Positions 50,659-60,462 of a DNA stretch of 64,000 nucleotides are shown here, piece by piece. The stretch covers positions 186,001-250,000 of the forward strand of contig CALRTB020000001.1 in NCBI GenBank assembly GCA_943371005.1, written 5' to 3'. The notes beneath the pieces were generated by a model, which had not been told where the DNA came from, searched no databases, and worked only from the letters and a program-made list of their open reading frames with translations. Within the stretch, counting starts at the first letter, position 1. Each line of letters begins with the position of its first letter. Origin of the DNA: MRBY01 sp943371005. GTDB lineage: Bacteria; Cyanobacteriota; Cyanobacteriia; Cyanobacteriales; MRBY01. The translations under genes were made by a program, and so were the position numbers.

Positions 50659-52469
50659 GCTGGCACCTCGACCTTTGCTTCACCACCGAGGGCAAAGGCT
50701 TCATGGACAAGTTTGAGGGCGGCTTGGCCTTGGGCTTCGGGGACAACGCAGCTAATTTTAATTTCAGAGGTGGTGATCATCTGAATATTGATTTTTGCCG
50801 TAGCGAGGGCTTGGAAAAAGCGGGCCGCAACTCCTGGTGCCCCAATCATCCCAGAACCGACAATACTGACTTTGGCGATCGCCGGATCGACTTCGATTTC
50901 GCCAAAGTTTAGCTGTTCTGCCATGCCAGAGAGGGCGAGGCGGGCCGCTTCAGCATCCCCCTGGGCAACGGTAAAGGCAATGTCACGAGTCTTTACCCCG
51001 TTGAGCACACGGCAGCGTTGGGACTGGATAATCATATCGACGCTGATGTTTTGGTGGGCCAACAGCGAAAAAATTTGGGCAGCCATGCCGGGGCTATCTG
51101 GGACATGCCGAATGGCGAGTTGCGCTTGTTTGAGGTCGAGGGCGACGCCCCGGACAGGAGGATGATCTTCGGGATTGAGAACTGCAGGGGCCGCATTCAT
51201 CGGGGAAGAGGCAATGTCAAAGACGTCGCAAAGGGTGGCGATCGCCCGGTCACAGTCCGTCTGTTGGATGACGCAGCTCACCTTCACTTCCGAGGTGGAA
51301 ATCATCTCGATATTAATGCCCGCATCGGCCAGACTTTGGAACATGGTGGCGGCAATCCCTGGGCGGCCAATCATCCCGGCCCCGGAGATGGTGATTTTAG
51401 CAATGTCATTGGCGCTCATCACCGCAACGTCACTTAAATCTTGGTCTGTGCCCGCGCAGAGGGTGGGGGCAATGGCTTCGGCGATCGCCTGGGCTTGGGC
51501 AGCAGCATTTTCGGTTACGGTAAAAGCAATATCATTACTGTTGCCATCATGGATCGACTGGATAATTAAGTCCACATCGACATTATGGGTAGCGATTTCC
51601 CCAAATAATTTGGCGGCGACACCGGGGCGATCGGGGATATGCAGCATCGCAATGCGGGCCTGGTCGGTATCAAACTCCACCGCATCGACGGCCTTGGCAA
51701 TTTCGAGGTTAATCAAGGGGCGATCGCTCACTGGGGCGGAGGTCACCCAGGTACCCGGATCATCTGTCCAACTGGAACGTACCACCAAGGGCACCCCATA
51801 ATTCTTCGCAATTTCGACGGCACGAGGGTGGAGTACCTTTGCCCCCAAACTGGCGAGTTCTAGCATTTCGTCTGACGTGACTTCAGCCATCAGTTGGGCT
51901 TCGGGAACGATGCGTGGATCGGTGGTTAAAATGCCTGGCACGTCGGTATAGATTTCACAACAGGAGGCCTTGAGGGCGGCGGCGATCGCCACTGCTGATG
52001 TATCGGATCCGCCCCGACCAAGGGTGGTAATTTCTAGATCTTCAGTTTTGGAAATGCCCTGGAATCCCGCCACGACGATCACCTCTCCCTTTTGTAGGTG
52101 CCGTTGGAGACGATCAGTTTTTATTTCAAGGATGCGGGCGCGGCTGTGTTCCGCTTCGGTAACGATTCCTACCTGGGCACCCGTGAGGGAAATTGCCGGT
52201 TGTCCTAGTTCCTGGAGCGCCATACTGAGCAGAGAAATAGAGACCTGTTCCCCAGTAGAAAGGAGCATATCCATTTCCCGCCGGTTGGGATTCGCACTAA
52301 TTTCGTGGGCTAATTTCACCAAGCCATCGGTGGTTTTTCCCATGGCAGAGACCACCACGACAATTTGATTGCCCGCCTGGGCCCGTTGCTGTACCCGTTT
52401 AGCTACCGCTTGGATTCTTTCTACCGAGCCGACGGAGGTACCGCCGTATTTTTGAACGATCATTGCCAT
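50655..52469 (-). CDS. lysC: Aspartate kinase, long cyanobacterial type with four ACT domains
   Basis: 604 residues. Catalyses the first step toward lysine, threonine and methionine. The kinase domain starts MIVQKYGGTSVGSVERI and includes TTLGRGGSDTSAVA. The regulatory half is a tandem duplication: ACT pairs at about 265-420 and 440-595 repeat matching segments (ISGAGMIGRPGIAATMFQSL and VGSGMIGAPGVAARFFQAL, each followed by (I/T)TSE(V/I)K(V/I)SCV). Feedback by lysine and/or threonine is expected. It acts with asd and dapA at 59.5-61.5 kb. Confidence 0.95.
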   Translation of the reverse strand: MAMIVQKYGGTSVGSVERIQAVAKRVQQRAQAGNQIVVVVSAMGKTTDGLVKLAHEISANPNRREMDMLLSTGEQVSISLLSMALQELGQPAISLTGAQVGIVTEAEHSRARILEIKTDRLQRHLQKGEVIVVAGFQGISKTEDLEITTLGRGGSDTSAVAIAAALKASCCEIYTDVPGILTTDPRIVPEAQLMAEVTSDEMLELASLGAKVLHPRAVEIAKNYGVPLVVRSSWTDDPGTWVTSAPVSDRPLINLEIAKAVDAVEFDTDQARIAMLHIPDRPGVAAKLFGEIATHNVDVDLIIQSIHDGNSNDIAFTVTENAAAQAQAIAEAIAPTLCAGTDQDLSDVAVMSANDIAKITISGAGMIGRPGIAATMFQSLADAGINIEMISTSEVKVSCVIQQTDCDRAIATLCDVFDIASSPMNAAPAVLNPEDHPPVRGVALDLKQAQLAIRHVPDSPGMAAQIFSLLAHQNISVDMIIQSQRCRVLNGVKTRDIAFTVAQGDAEAARLALSGMAEQLNFGEIEVDPAIAKVSIVGSGMIGAPGVAARFFQALATAKINIQMITTSEIKISCVVPEAQGQAALKLVHEAFALGGEAKVEVPA

Positions 52470-52702
52470 GGAACCTGCCTCACTCTCCCGAACTTAAAAC
52501 ACAATTCGCTTTCCATAGATGTTTTGGAAAATCGGTGATCCACTCTAGCAAATCCTACCGACTTTTCTGATCGATCTTTCACATTCCGTTGTGTGGTGCC
52601 GTCACCCTTGTTACTATCAGAGGAAATTTTTTCGCCTAAAATCGACCGCGGATCATCGCTCACCAAAGCCAGGAGAGCCAGAATTTTTCGAGCGATCGCC
52701 AT
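52460..52702 (-). CDS. Doubtful small frame upstream of lysC
   Basis: 80 codons from ATG 52702 (MAIARKILALLALVSDDPRS), with AAGGGA upstream, overlapping the lysC start by ten bases. Only the first 15 residues look like a protein; the rest is polar and unpatterned. It may be a leader or chance. Confidence 0.22.
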   Translation of the reverse strand: MAIARKILALLALVSDDPRSILGEKISSDSNKGDGTTQRNVKDRSEKSVGFARVDHRFSKTSMESELCFKFGRVRQVPWQ

Positions 52703-53063
52703 AGCATAAATTCCCTTGGGAAAACGAAAAAAAACGTTAAATGACTTGTCTTTCCGCACCATTTACCCCATAATGGGTCACTCGATGGTGCTATACATTC
52801 TGTAACGTTCACGGTAAAGTAAAAACTCCAGAGCAACCGCACGATGTGAAGTATGCCACCACTGCTCCTGTGACAGACAAACCGATCAGTTTTCACCGAA
52901 GGCCCTAGGGCACAACAATACTGGATGATCAGTCTTTTTACAGCTAAATTTTTTTGCATTCAAGGTCAAAGGCGATCGCCACATTATCAGCACTTGATCC
53001 CTGGACGAGTTTGTCCCCAAGCCAGTTTTTCATCTAACCCAACCAACATCTAGGAGGTTCCCT
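52470..53063. other. Divergent region between lysC and the RNA-binding protein gene
   Basis: About 590 bases. Apart from the doubtful frame at 52460-52702 it is non-coding. The rightward part should be the long 5' leader of the RNA-binding protein gene; cyanobacterial rbp genes commonly have cold-responsive leaders. AGGAGGT sits just before that gene's ATG. Confidence 0.4.
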
Positions 53064-53507
53064 ATGTCCGTACGTTTGTATGTCGGCAATCTGCCCAAAG
53101 ACGTCGTCGAAAAGCAAGCCCTGATTGATTTCTTTGTTGAAGCAGGCGAAAGCGCAACCACCAAAGTGATCAAAGACCGGAAAACAGGCAAATGCCGTGG
53201 CTTCGCCTTTGTTACCGTGCCCACCGATGAAGAAGCTGATGCTTTCATCGAAAAGTACAATGGCCAATCCTTCATGGACAGTCCCCTCAAAATTGAGAAG
53301 GCTCTCCCCCGCACCAAAGGCGACGACAAGCCCGCCGAAGCCAGCAGTGCCAAAGGCGGCGGCAAGCGCAAGCGCAGTGGTGGCAGTGGTAGCAGCAAAA
53401 AACAAGCCAGCTACGGTGATGCCAGCTCAGCTCAACCCGATCCCCGCTGGGCCAGCGAACTCGAAAAGCTCAAAGACATGCTCCAACAGCAAACCGCTAA
53501 CGTTTAG
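53064..53507 (+). CDS. RRM-type RNA-binding protein (Rbp)
   Basis: 147 residues. One N-terminal RRM (residues 1-80) with RNP2 LYVGNL and RNP1 KCRGFAFV. A Lys/Ser/Gly-rich linker follows, then a conserved-looking C-terminus WASELEKLKDMLQQQ. This resembles the longer cyanobacterial Rbp class implicated in thylakoid mRNA localisation, rather than the Gly-rich cold-shock class. A perfect AGGAGG ribosome site suggests high expression. Confidence 0.88.
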   Translation: MSVRLYVGNLPKDVVEKQALIDFFVEAGESATTKVIKDRKTGKCRGFAFVTVPTDEEADAFIEKYNGQSFMDSPLKIEKALPRTKGDDKPAEASSAKGGGKRKRSGGSGSSKKQASYGDASSAQPDPRWASELEKLKDMLQQQTANV

Positions 53508-53623
53508 GCCTTGGGCCATTGACTTTCCTGCTGCAGATTGTGTGGCAGGATTTGTTTTGTTTGCGCCAAAAATTTTTCATCATTGATTTTTTTATTCAAA
53601 CTTTTTTCTCGGAGGGAGACAAC

Positions 53624-54325
53624 ATGGATGCCGTCACGGTCATGAAACAGGAAGTGGGGAAAGCCGCCGCTGCCCTAGTCCAGTCCAACTCAGTGGTCGG
53701 TCTAGGCACTGGCTCAACAACCGCCTATGCGATTCAATACATTGGTGAGCGTCTAGCCGCAGGTGAACTGGAGAATATTGTGGGTATTCCCACTTCGTTC
53801 CAGGCGGAAGTTCTCGCAAAACAGTACAAAATTCCCCTAAGCAGTTTGGATGCCGTCGATCATATTGACGTGGCCATTGATGGGGCCGATGAGGTCGATC
53901 CCCAGAAAAATCTAATTAAAGGGGGCGGAGCGGCCCACACCCGGGAGAAAGTGGTGGATGCCCTCGCAGATAAATTTGTCGTCGTAGTAGACAGTGGCAA
54001 ACTGGTTGATCGCTTGGGTTCGACCTTTTTATTGCCCGTGGAAGTCATTCCCATGGCGATCACGCCGGTGATGCGGCAACTAGAAGCCTTGGGAGGTAAG
54101 CCAGAACTCCGGATGGGAGTCAAAAAGGCTGGCCCCGTCGTCACCGATGAAGGGAATTTAGTAGTCGATCTCAAATTTACTGGTATCGACGACCCGGCAA
54201 CATTAGAACAAAAGATTAATAATATTCCTGGCGTTCTGGAAAATGGCTTGTTTGTCGGGGTTGCGGATGTGATTTTGGTCGGTGAAATTATCGACGGACA
54301 ACCCCATGTCCGAGAAATTCAGTAG
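53624..54325 (+). CDS. rpiA: Ribose-5-phosphate isomerase A
   Basis: 233 residues from ATG 53624 (GGAGGGAGA upstream); an in-frame extension to 53519 looks non-coding. Interconverts ribulose-5- and ribose-5-phosphate in the Calvin cycle and pentose-phosphate pathway. Motifs: VVGLGTGSTTAYAIQY (phosphate loop), DVAIDGADEVD (catalytic Asp/Glu), LIKGGGAAHTREK and VVVDSGKLVDRLG. The length is normal. A weak hairpin with TTTTTG follows (54345-54375). Confidence 0.95.
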   Translation: MDAVTVMKQEVGKAAAALVQSNSVVGLGTGSTTAYAIQYIGERLAAGELENIVGIPTSFQAEVLAKQYKIPLSSLDAVDHIDVAIDGADEVDPQKNLIKGGGAAHTREKVVDALADKFVVVVDSGKLVDRLGSTFLLPVEVIPMAITPVMRQLEALGGKPELRMGVKKAGPVVTDEGNLVVDLKFTGIDDPATLEQKINNIPGVLENGLFVGVADVILVGEIIDGQPHVREIQ

Positions 54326-54344
54326 CGTTTTTTCTCAATCGAAC

Positions 54345-54376
54345 AGGTGAACCTGGGCCTCCTCGTTGCAGGGGGT
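54345..54376 (+). terminator. Probable terminator of rpiA
   Basis: AACCTG pairs imperfectly with CAGGGGGTT and is followed by TTTTTG. The stem is irregular. Confidence 0.45.
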
Positions 54377-54386
54377 TTTTGTCTTG

Positions 54387-55016
54387 TTATGCCTGGCTCA
54401 AGAGGGTAATCGCCCGCCGGATCCATTCGTCAGCATTGGTATTTTGCAGCAGGAGTGGGTCTTGGCTCAGGGTGGCGATCGCCCCATGGATTTCAGTTTC
54501 TTGATATCCCAAGGCCAGCAAGGTTAACTCCAAATCTTCGTGAACGGCAGCATTAGGCTGACTGGTTGTGTCGGGGAGCGAAAATTGATCTCGCCATTGG
54601 CTGAGTTTGCTACGGAGTTCGAGGGCGAGTCGTTCTGCGGTTTTTTTGCCAATGCCGGGCGCTTTTGCTAACTGGCGATGGTCGGCGGTGACGATGGCCT
54701 GCACGAGTTCCGGTAAGGTTAAGGTATCGAGGAGGGTGATCGCCCCCTGGGCACCAATGCCACTGACACTGATCAGCTGCCGAAATAAATCCCGGGCGGC
54801 ACCGCTGGCAAAACCGTAGAGATAGGTGCCATCTTCCCGCTGTTGGCTGTGGACGAAAATATGTTGGGGCTGGCCGATCACCGCTTCTAGTTCCTGGGCG
54901 AGGCGTCCTGGCACTTGGATCTCATAGCCAATGTCCCTCACTTCAAGGATGAGAAAAGAACGTCCCTGCAAATTCCGGTGGATGGCGATCGCCTCTCCCT
55001 TAAGATAACTAAACAT
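54387..55016 (-). CDS. ruvA: Holliday junction DNA helicase subunit RuvA
   Basis: 209 residues from ATG 55016 (GAGGGGA upstream; MFSYLKGEAIAI is the family start). Tetrameric junction-binding subunit of RuvAB. The N-terminal OB fold (residues 1-65) is followed by helix-hairpin-helix motifs, LISVSGIGAQGAITLLD and LAKAPGIGKKTAERLALELR. A flexible linker leads to the RuvB-binding domain III (DLELTLLALGYQETEI). No ruvB is beside it. Confidence 0.94.
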   Translation of the reverse strand: MFSYLKGEAIAIHRNLQGRSFLILEVRDIGYEIQVPGRLAQELEAVIGQPQHIFVHSQQREDGTYLYGFASGAARDLFRQLISVSGIGAQGAITLLDTLTLPELVQAIVTADHRQLAKAPGIGKKTAERLALELRSKLSQWRDQFSLPDTTSQPNAAVHEDLELTLLALGYQETEIHGAIATLSQDPLLLQNTNADEWIRRAITLLSQA

Positions 55017-55168
55017 GAAATCCCCTCTGCCTAATGCCTGCGATCTTCCCATTGCCCCTGGCGTTCCAGCAAGTCCCGGTGGCGATCACTATTTCCATTT
55101 TCAATCAGTACGTTTAGACTATTAAGTATCAAGAAAGCGTTTCCTTACTCCCCACTTCCTCCCTCACC

Positions 55169-56545
55169 ATGGCCGATTCGACTCCCGCTTTTCCCGGTAA
55201 CGCCCTCCCTCCCCAAAACATCGAAGCCGAAGAATTTATTCTGGGGGGAATTTTAATGGACCCAGAGGCCATGGGCCGGGTGGTGGATGTCCTGGTGATC
55301 AATGCTTTTTATGTCCAAGCCCACCGGGATATTTATCAAGGGTTGTTGGTACTCCACAATCAGGGCAAACCGACCGATTTATTAGCCCTGAGCACTTGGC
55401 TCCAAGACAACGAGCGTCTCGAAAAAGTCGGTGGTATTCCCAAGCTTTCCCAATTGGTGGATCGCACCATCTCCGCTGTGAATATTGACCACTACGCTGA
55501 GCTGGTCATGGATAAATACGTCCGGCGACAACTCATTGCTGGGGGCCATGAAATTATTGATCTCGGCTATGACACCGTTAAAACCTTACCCGATGTTCTG
55601 GATGAATCAGAGCAAAAAATCTTCCGCCTCACCCAGACCCGTCCCCAGGATGGCCTAACCGCCATTGCCGAAACCATTGCCGAAGCCTTTAGCAATATCG
55701 AAGAGCGCCAGACCAAGCAGCAGGAAAAAGAGATGCTGTCGGGGCTTTCGAGTGGTTTCTATGATCTCGACGCGATGACCAACGGCTTCCAGCGTTCTGA
55801 TCTGGTGATTATTGCCGGACGCCCCGCCATGGGGAAAACCAGTTTTTCGCTGAACGTGGCCACCAATATTGCCAAAAAAGAGCGTCTTCCTGTCGCTATT
55901 TTTAGTTTGGAAATGTCTAAGGAGCAATTGGTGCAGCGTCTTTTGGCTGGGGAGGCTCAGATTGAAAGTAATCGTCTCCGGGCCGGACGCCTCGATGAAG
56001 TTGATATGCGTCCCCTGCTCAAGGCGGTGGAATTTTTGTCGGATGTGCCTTTATTTATCGATGATACGGCGAACATTACCGTCAGTCAGATGCGATCGCA
56101 GGCCCGGAAACTCCAGGCAGAACAGGGGGGAAAATTAGGGCTGATTCTCATTGACTATTTGCAATTAATGGAAGGTGGTGGCGATAATCGCGTCCAAGAA
56201 CTCTCAAAAATTACGCGATCGCTTAAAGGACTTGCCCGGGAATTAGACGTGCCCATTTTTGCCCTATCCCAGTTAAGTCGAGGCGTTGAGGCCCGCAATA
56301 GCAAGCGCCCGATGATGTCTGACCTGCGGGAATCGGGTTCCATCGAGCAGGATGCCGACCTGGTTTTAATGCTTTATCGCGACAGTTATTACAACCCAGA
56401 TACCCCGGAGCGGGATATTGCTGAAGTGATCATCGCGAAGCACCGTAATGGCCCCACTGGGACGGTCAAGCTGATTTTCCAGCCGGAGCTAACGAAGTTT
56501 TTAAATCTGGCCCAGAGTCCCAGCCCCTATGCAGAAACCTATTAA
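55169..56545 (+). CDS. dnaB: Replicative DNA helicase DnaB
   Basis: 458 residues. The N-terminal primase-interaction domain starts LPPQNIEAEEFILGGILMDPEA. The RecA-like half has Walker A GRPAMGKTSF (about residue 218), Walker B LGLILIDYLQLM, LSQLSRGVEAR and the arginine-finger region DLRESGSIEQDADLVL. No intein interrupts the P-loop, unlike several cyanobacterial dnaB genes. A hairpin terminator lies at 56618-56654. Confidence 0.96.
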   Translation: MADSTPAFPGNALPPQNIEAEEFILGGILMDPEAMGRVVDVLVINAFYVQAHRDIYQGLLVLHNQGKPTDLLALSTWLQDNERLEKVGGIPKLSQLVDRTISAVNIDHYAELVMDKYVRRQLIAGGHEIIDLGYDTVKTLPDVLDESEQKIFRLTQTRPQDGLTAIAETIAEAFSNIEERQTKQQEKEMLSGLSSGFYDLDAMTNGFQRSDLVIIAGRPAMGKTSFSLNVATNIAKKERLPVAIFSLEMSKEQLVQRLLAGEAQIESNRLRAGRLDEVDMRPLLKAVEFLSDVPLFIDDTANITVSQMRSQARKLQAEQGGKLGLILIDYLQLMEGGGDNRVQELSKITRSLKGLARELDVPIFALSQLSRGVEARNSKRPMMSDLRESGSIEQDADLVLMLYRDSYYNPDTPERDIAEVIIAKHRNGPTGTVKLIFQPELTKFLNLAQSPSPYAETY

Positions 56546-56617
56546 AATTTGACAAAATTTGTGTGGCTGTTATTTGTTTTATTTATCAATAGAAATTACA
56601 TCTGCCTGATTTTTGGG

Positions 56618-56654
56618 GGATCAGGGCTTCTTTTTGAAGAGATCCTAATTTTTT
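56618..56654 (+). terminator. Intrinsic terminator of dnaB
   Basis: GGATC (56618-56622) and CTTC pair with GAAG and GATCC (56641-56645) in an interrupted stem, followed by AATTTTTT. Confidence 0.65.
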
Positions 56655-56948
56655 AAAATGTAAATGCTAAGATGCTGCTAGCATCAAGGCCAGAGCTTGA
56701 TCACAATTCTCCCGAAAAATTACTGCAGATTTTCGGTCTTGAACGCTTTCAAGTTTCCGCGATTTGGGCGATCGCCTCGATCCATTTTTAGCGCATCTAC
56801 TGTTATTTAAACGCCTTTAAACGTCGGCAAAACTATCGATCATTTTTCCTAAAAAAAGCTTGTTATAAGCATTCTCAATCAAAGAAAAATGCTTCGATAA
56901 CTTTAGGTTACGCGATTTCTTGTTTTTTTAGTGTTGGATCCAGTGTTC
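56655..56948. other. Intergenic region after dnaB
   Basis: About 290 AT-rich bases with one HIP1 site and a small GATGC/GCATC hairpin near 56670. No gene is supported. The promoter of the following gene presumably lies here. Confidence 0.35.
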
Positions 56949-57374
56949 ATGTACGGCTTCTCTCCCCCACAATCACCCCAGAAACAAACTCCCGTTCCCC
57001 TCCGGCAACGTCGTCATAACAAGGGCAAAAAAAATGCTGGCCAGTCAACAGCAGCGACAAAGCACCATCGGTTAGCCTGCTGGGAATTAGCGGCGCAGAT
57101 TTCTGTCAATTGTTTCCTCGGCGGGGTGGCGATCGCCTCCATTGCCCAATTGTTACCGGCCCAACTCTCCCAACAGCAGCAGTTGTCCGTTCTCAAGGGT
57201 GAAGTCACCGAGGCAGAACAACGGGTCGCCAAACTACGACAAGAATTTAGCCGCCACTTCGATGCCTATGGTAGCCATCAGTTAATGCAGGAGTACACCA
57301 TTAAAGTCGATCCCAAGCAGCAGCGCATTATCTGGGTGGATCCGGCTCAAGCTCAAAACAACGAAGAAAATTAA
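56949..57374 (+). CDS. Single-pass membrane protein with coiled coil, function unknown
   Basis: 141 residues from ATG 56949; GTG 56931 is less likely. A basic, Pro/Gln-rich N-terminus (about 45 residues) precedes one membrane helix (LAAQISVNCFLGGVAIASIAQLL in parts), a short coiled coil (SVLKGEVTEAEQRVAKLRQEF) and an ordered tail, YTIKVDPKQQRIIWVDP. The topology (N-in, coiled coil outside) resembles FtsL-like septal proteins, but I cannot make that assignment from sequence. Confidence 0.55.
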   Translation: MYGFSPPQSPQKQTPVPLRQRRHNKGKKNAGQSTAATKHHRLACWELAAQISVNCFLGGVAIASIAQLLPAQLSQQQQLSVLKGEVTEAEQRVAKLRQEFSRHFDAYGSHQLMQEYTIKVDPKQQRIIWVDPAQAQNNEEN

Positions 57375-57431
57375 TTTCCCTGGGAACTTGGCCATCGGCC
57401 AGTAGGTTGTTTCAACTCCTTTCAGTAAACC

Positions 57432-57462
57432 AAAAAAGGGAGTCATTATGGCTCCCTTTCGT
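57432..57462. terminator. Bidirectional terminator between two convergent genes
   Basis: AAAGGGAG (57435-57442) pairs with CTCCCTTT (57452-57459). On the minus strand TTTTTT follows, so it chiefly ends the rnj transcript. Confidence 0.75.
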
Positions 57463-57518
57463 AATATTTAGATGCTCACAAGAGACTTAGCGCAAATGCC
57501 AAATCCTCTTACTCTTAC

Positions 57519-59345
57519 TTAGGAAGCAAGGGATGCCGTAGGACGACGACGACGGCGTTGGGCTCTGACAGAGGTCTGTTCACTGACCTGCATCAAAAAG
57601 ACCACGAGGGGCTCCCCTTGCAATTCCCGACGGGCGAGGCGTTGTAAGGATGCTTCAATCTCTAGGCGAATATCAGTCCAGTCAATGTCTTCATTGCTGC
57701 GTTTGCCATGCTCTTTGTACTCTGCAAGGCGATCCTCCAGCACATTTTCGACATTGCGTTGGATTAACTGGTGGAGCAATTTATTGTTCGCTGCGGTGAC
57801 CACACCCCGGAGATGAATTTCTGGCGGTGCGATTAGATTACCGTCTTGGGCGATCGCCACGGCCACCGTAATCACCCCTTCCTCGGCCAACTGTTGCCGT
57901 TCCTGGAGTACCGAATCATGGACAATGCCAGAACGATCCACTAATTCAATGCCTGAAGGCACTTTGCCAGTAACACCAATGGAATCTTCCGTGAGTTCAA
58001 CAATGTCACCATTGTCGATAATCACAATATTTTCTTCCGGTACACCCATCGATTGAGCCGTTTGGGCGTGCTTCACCAACATCCGGTGTTCCCCGTGGAA
58101 GGGAATAAAGAACTTCGGCTTCGTCAAGGCCAGCATCAACTTGTGATCATCTTGGGCGCCGTGACCAGAAACGTGAATCCCTTCCCCTTTGCCGTAGACG
58201 ACTTTCGCGCCGCGCATCATCAGACGATCAATGGTATTTACCACGGCGATCGTATTCCCAGGGATCGGGTTGGCCGAAAAAACCACCGTATCCCCTTCCT
58301 TAATTTTGATGTGGCGATGGGCATCATGGGAGATCCGGGTCATGGCCGATAAAGTTTCACCTTGGGAGCCCGTTGTCAGGATCAAAACATCCTCATCCTT
58401 CATGCTTTTGAGTTGCCGCAGGGGAATAAACAGCTCGTCTAAACATTTCATGTAGCCCAAATTGCGGGCATGGGAAATGACATTTAACATGGAGCGGCCC
58501 ACTACGGCCACCTTACGGTTGTGTTTTTGCGCCAGTTCTAAAATAATGCTGACCCGGTGGACAGAAGACGCAAAGGTAGTGACAAAGAGTCGTCCTTGGG
58601 CTTGGCCAAAGATACGGTCTAAATTCGGTTTTACAGAGGCTTCTGAAGGGGTGCGACCGGGAACTTCTGCGTTCGTCGAATCACTTAGAAGACAGAGAAC
58701 ACCTTTTTCACCATGTTCAGCGAGCCGTTGGAAATCGAACTGTTCACCGTCAACGGGGGTAAAGTCTACTTTGAAGTCCCCTGTGTGAATGATCACGCCA
58801 ATGGGGGTATGGATTGCTACGGTAAAGCTATCGGCAATGGAGTGGGTGTTGCGGATATATTCCACGAGGAAATTTTTGCCAATGCGCACCATGTCCCGTG
58901 GCATAACGCTGTGGAGTTTAGTGCGATCGCTAACCCCTGCCTCATCGAGCTTATCGGCAAGGAGAGACATGGCCAGACGTGGGCCATAGATCACGGGAAT
59001 ATCAAACTGCTTGAGGTGATGGGAAATGCCACCGATGTGATCTTCGTGGCCGTGGGTGACAATCATCCCCTTAATTTTGTGGCGATTTTCCCGGAGATAG
59101 GTTGTGTCTGGCAGAACAATATTGACCCCATGCATCCCATCCGTCGGAAAGGCTAGGCCCGCATCGAGCAGCACGATTTCGTCGTCATACTCAAAAATAC
59201 AAGTGTTTTTACCAATTTCGTGGAGACCACCCAGGGGAATAATTTTGATACTGTCCTGGGGGTTGAGATTTTCTGGCTTGGTCGTTTGTTGTTGGCTAGT
59301 GCGGGTTCTTTTACGGGTTGTGGGTTGGGGTTTGCTCTTGTTCAT
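57519..59345 (-). CDS. rnj: Ribonuclease J
   Basis: 608 residues. A metallo-beta-lactamase/beta-CASP nuclease with 5'-exo and endo activity in RNA decay. After a basic, Thr/Gln-rich N-terminal extension (about 30 residues) come IIPLGGLHEIGKNTC, the metal motif THGHEDHIGG (about residue 100), HTGDFKVDFTPVDG, and beta-CASP segments TTGSQGE, ANPIPGN and FIPFHGEHRM. The C-terminus is basic (RAQRRRRRPT), perhaps an RNA-binding tail. Last gene of the asd-dapA-rnj cluster, 190 bases after dapA. Confidence 0.94.
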   Translation of the reverse strand: MNKSKPQPTTRKRTRTSQQQTTKPENLNPQDSIKIIPLGGLHEIGKNTCIFEYDDEIVLLDAGLAFPTDGMHGVNIVLPDTTYLRENRHKIKGMIVTHGHEDHIGGISHHLKQFDIPVIYGPRLAMSLLADKLDEAGVSDRTKLHSVMPRDMVRIGKNFLVEYIRNTHSIADSFTVAIHTPIGVIIHTGDFKVDFTPVDGEQFDFQRLAEHGEKGVLCLLSDSTNAEVPGRTPSEASVKPNLDRIFGQAQGRLFVTTFASSVHRVSIILELAQKHNRKVAVVGRSMLNVISHARNLGYMKCLDELFIPLRQLKSMKDEDVLILTTGSQGETLSAMTRISHDAHRHIKIKEGDTVVFSANPIPGNTIAVVNTIDRLMMRGAKVVYGKGEGIHVSGHGAQDDHKLMLALTKPKFFIPFHGEHRMLVKHAQTAQSMGVPEENIVIIDNGDIVELTEDSIGVTGKVPSGIELVDRSGIVHDSVLQERQQLAEEGVITVAVAIAQDGNLIAPPEIHLRGVVTAANNKLLHQLIQRNVENVLEDRLAEYKEHGKRSNEDIDWTDIRLEIEASLQRLARRELQGEPLVVFLMQVSEQTSVRAQRRRRRPTASLAS

Positions 59346-59535
59346 AAAACTCCTTAGATTTGCGTGTGGTTAAAACTAGAGAAAAGGTTTGAAATAGAAA
59401 ACTTGTTAGAGAAGGTATCTGAAAGACCAACGGCTAGGCATAACCAGCGAGCGACAGGGTGCTGGTAATTGGCGCCATACTTACTGTTCAGTTGTCAAAA
59501 GCTGTGGCAGTGGGACGTTCGCCGAATGCTTCGTT

Positions 59536-60426
59536 TTAGAGGAGGGACAAATCCTTCAACACCTGGGTGAGTTGTTTCGTGCGGTCAGGGCTGAGGGGAC
59601 AGAGGGGTGGACGGAAGCTGCCTAAACGCCATCCCTGGAGAATGAGAGCGGTTTTAACAGGAAGGGGGTTGGTATCACAGAAGAGGACACGGAAGAGGGG
59701 GAAAAGCTTAAGGTGGAGGGCGATCGCCTCCTGGGTACGGCCAGCAAGAAAAGCTTGGATCATTGCCTGCATCTGCGGCCCCACGAGGTGACTGGCAACG
59801 CTCACAACGCCCTGGGCCCCTACGCTCATCAAAGGTAGAGTTAGACTATCATCCCCTGAGTAAATTTCAAAGGTGGAATCCACACCACAACGAATCTGGG
59901 CGGCCTGGTCAAGATTACCACTTGCTTCTTTGATTGCCACGATGTTGTCCACTGTGGCGAGGCGAATGACTGTTTCGGGTAACAGATTACAACTGGTGCG
60001 CCCCGGCACGTTATAGAGCATCAAGGGGATGTCTGGGCAGGCTTCGGCGATCGCCTTGAAATGTTGATAAAGTCCTTCCTGGGGGGGTTTGTTGTAATAG
60101 GGAACAACTTGCAACGAACCGTCTAAATTCAGTTTAGCGGCTTTTTGGGTGGCGGCGATCGCCTCACTGGTGGAATTAGAACCCGTGCCCGCGATCACCT
60201 TCGCCCGGTCGGTGGCAGCATTTTGGACAGCCCGGAACAGGTCATACTCCTCATCCCAAGTTAGCGTTGGTGATTCTCCGGTGGTGCCGCAGACAACAAG
60301 GGCATCACTCCCCTGGTCAATGAGATGGGCCGCTAATTTTTCCGCCATCGCGTAATCCACCTGCCCCTCTTCCGTAAAGGGGGTCACCATTGCGGTGATC
60401 ACTCGACCAAATCTTGTACTTGTCAT
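59536..60426 (-). CDS. dapA: 4-hydroxy-tetrahydrodipicolinate synthase
   Basis: 296 residues from ATG 60426 (MTSTRFGRVITAMVTPF); an upstream GTG at 60447 adds seven residues and is less likely. Condenses pyruvate with aspartate semialdehyde, the entry to lysine and cell-wall diaminopimelate. The catalytic lysine is in IVAIKEASG, Tyr in LYNVPGRTSCN, and the TTGE loop in CGTTGESPTL. It follows asd by 36 bases, and the two steps are consecutive in the pathway. Confidence 0.96.
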   Translation of the reverse strand: MTSTRFGRVITAMVTPFTEEGQVDYAMAEKLAAHLIDQGSDALVVCGTTGESPTLTWDEEYDLFRAVQNAATDRAKVIAGTGSNSTSEAIAATQKAAKLNLDGSLQVVPYYNKPPQEGLYQHFKAIAEACPDIPLMLYNVPGRTSCNLLPETVIRLATVDNIVAIKEASGNLDQAAQIRCGVDSTFEIYSGDDSLTLPLMSVGAQGVVSVASHLVGPQMQAMIQAFLAGRTQEAIALHLKLFPLFRVLFCDTNPLPVKTALILQGWRLGSFRPPLCPLSPDRTKQLTQVLKDLSLL

Positions 60427-60462
60427 AAACGAATCGACACAACACACATAAATCTTACTGGA

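Noticed and set aside
55820..55850. Intein insertion in dnaB
   Set aside because: The P-loop coding sequence is continuous and the protein has the normal length.
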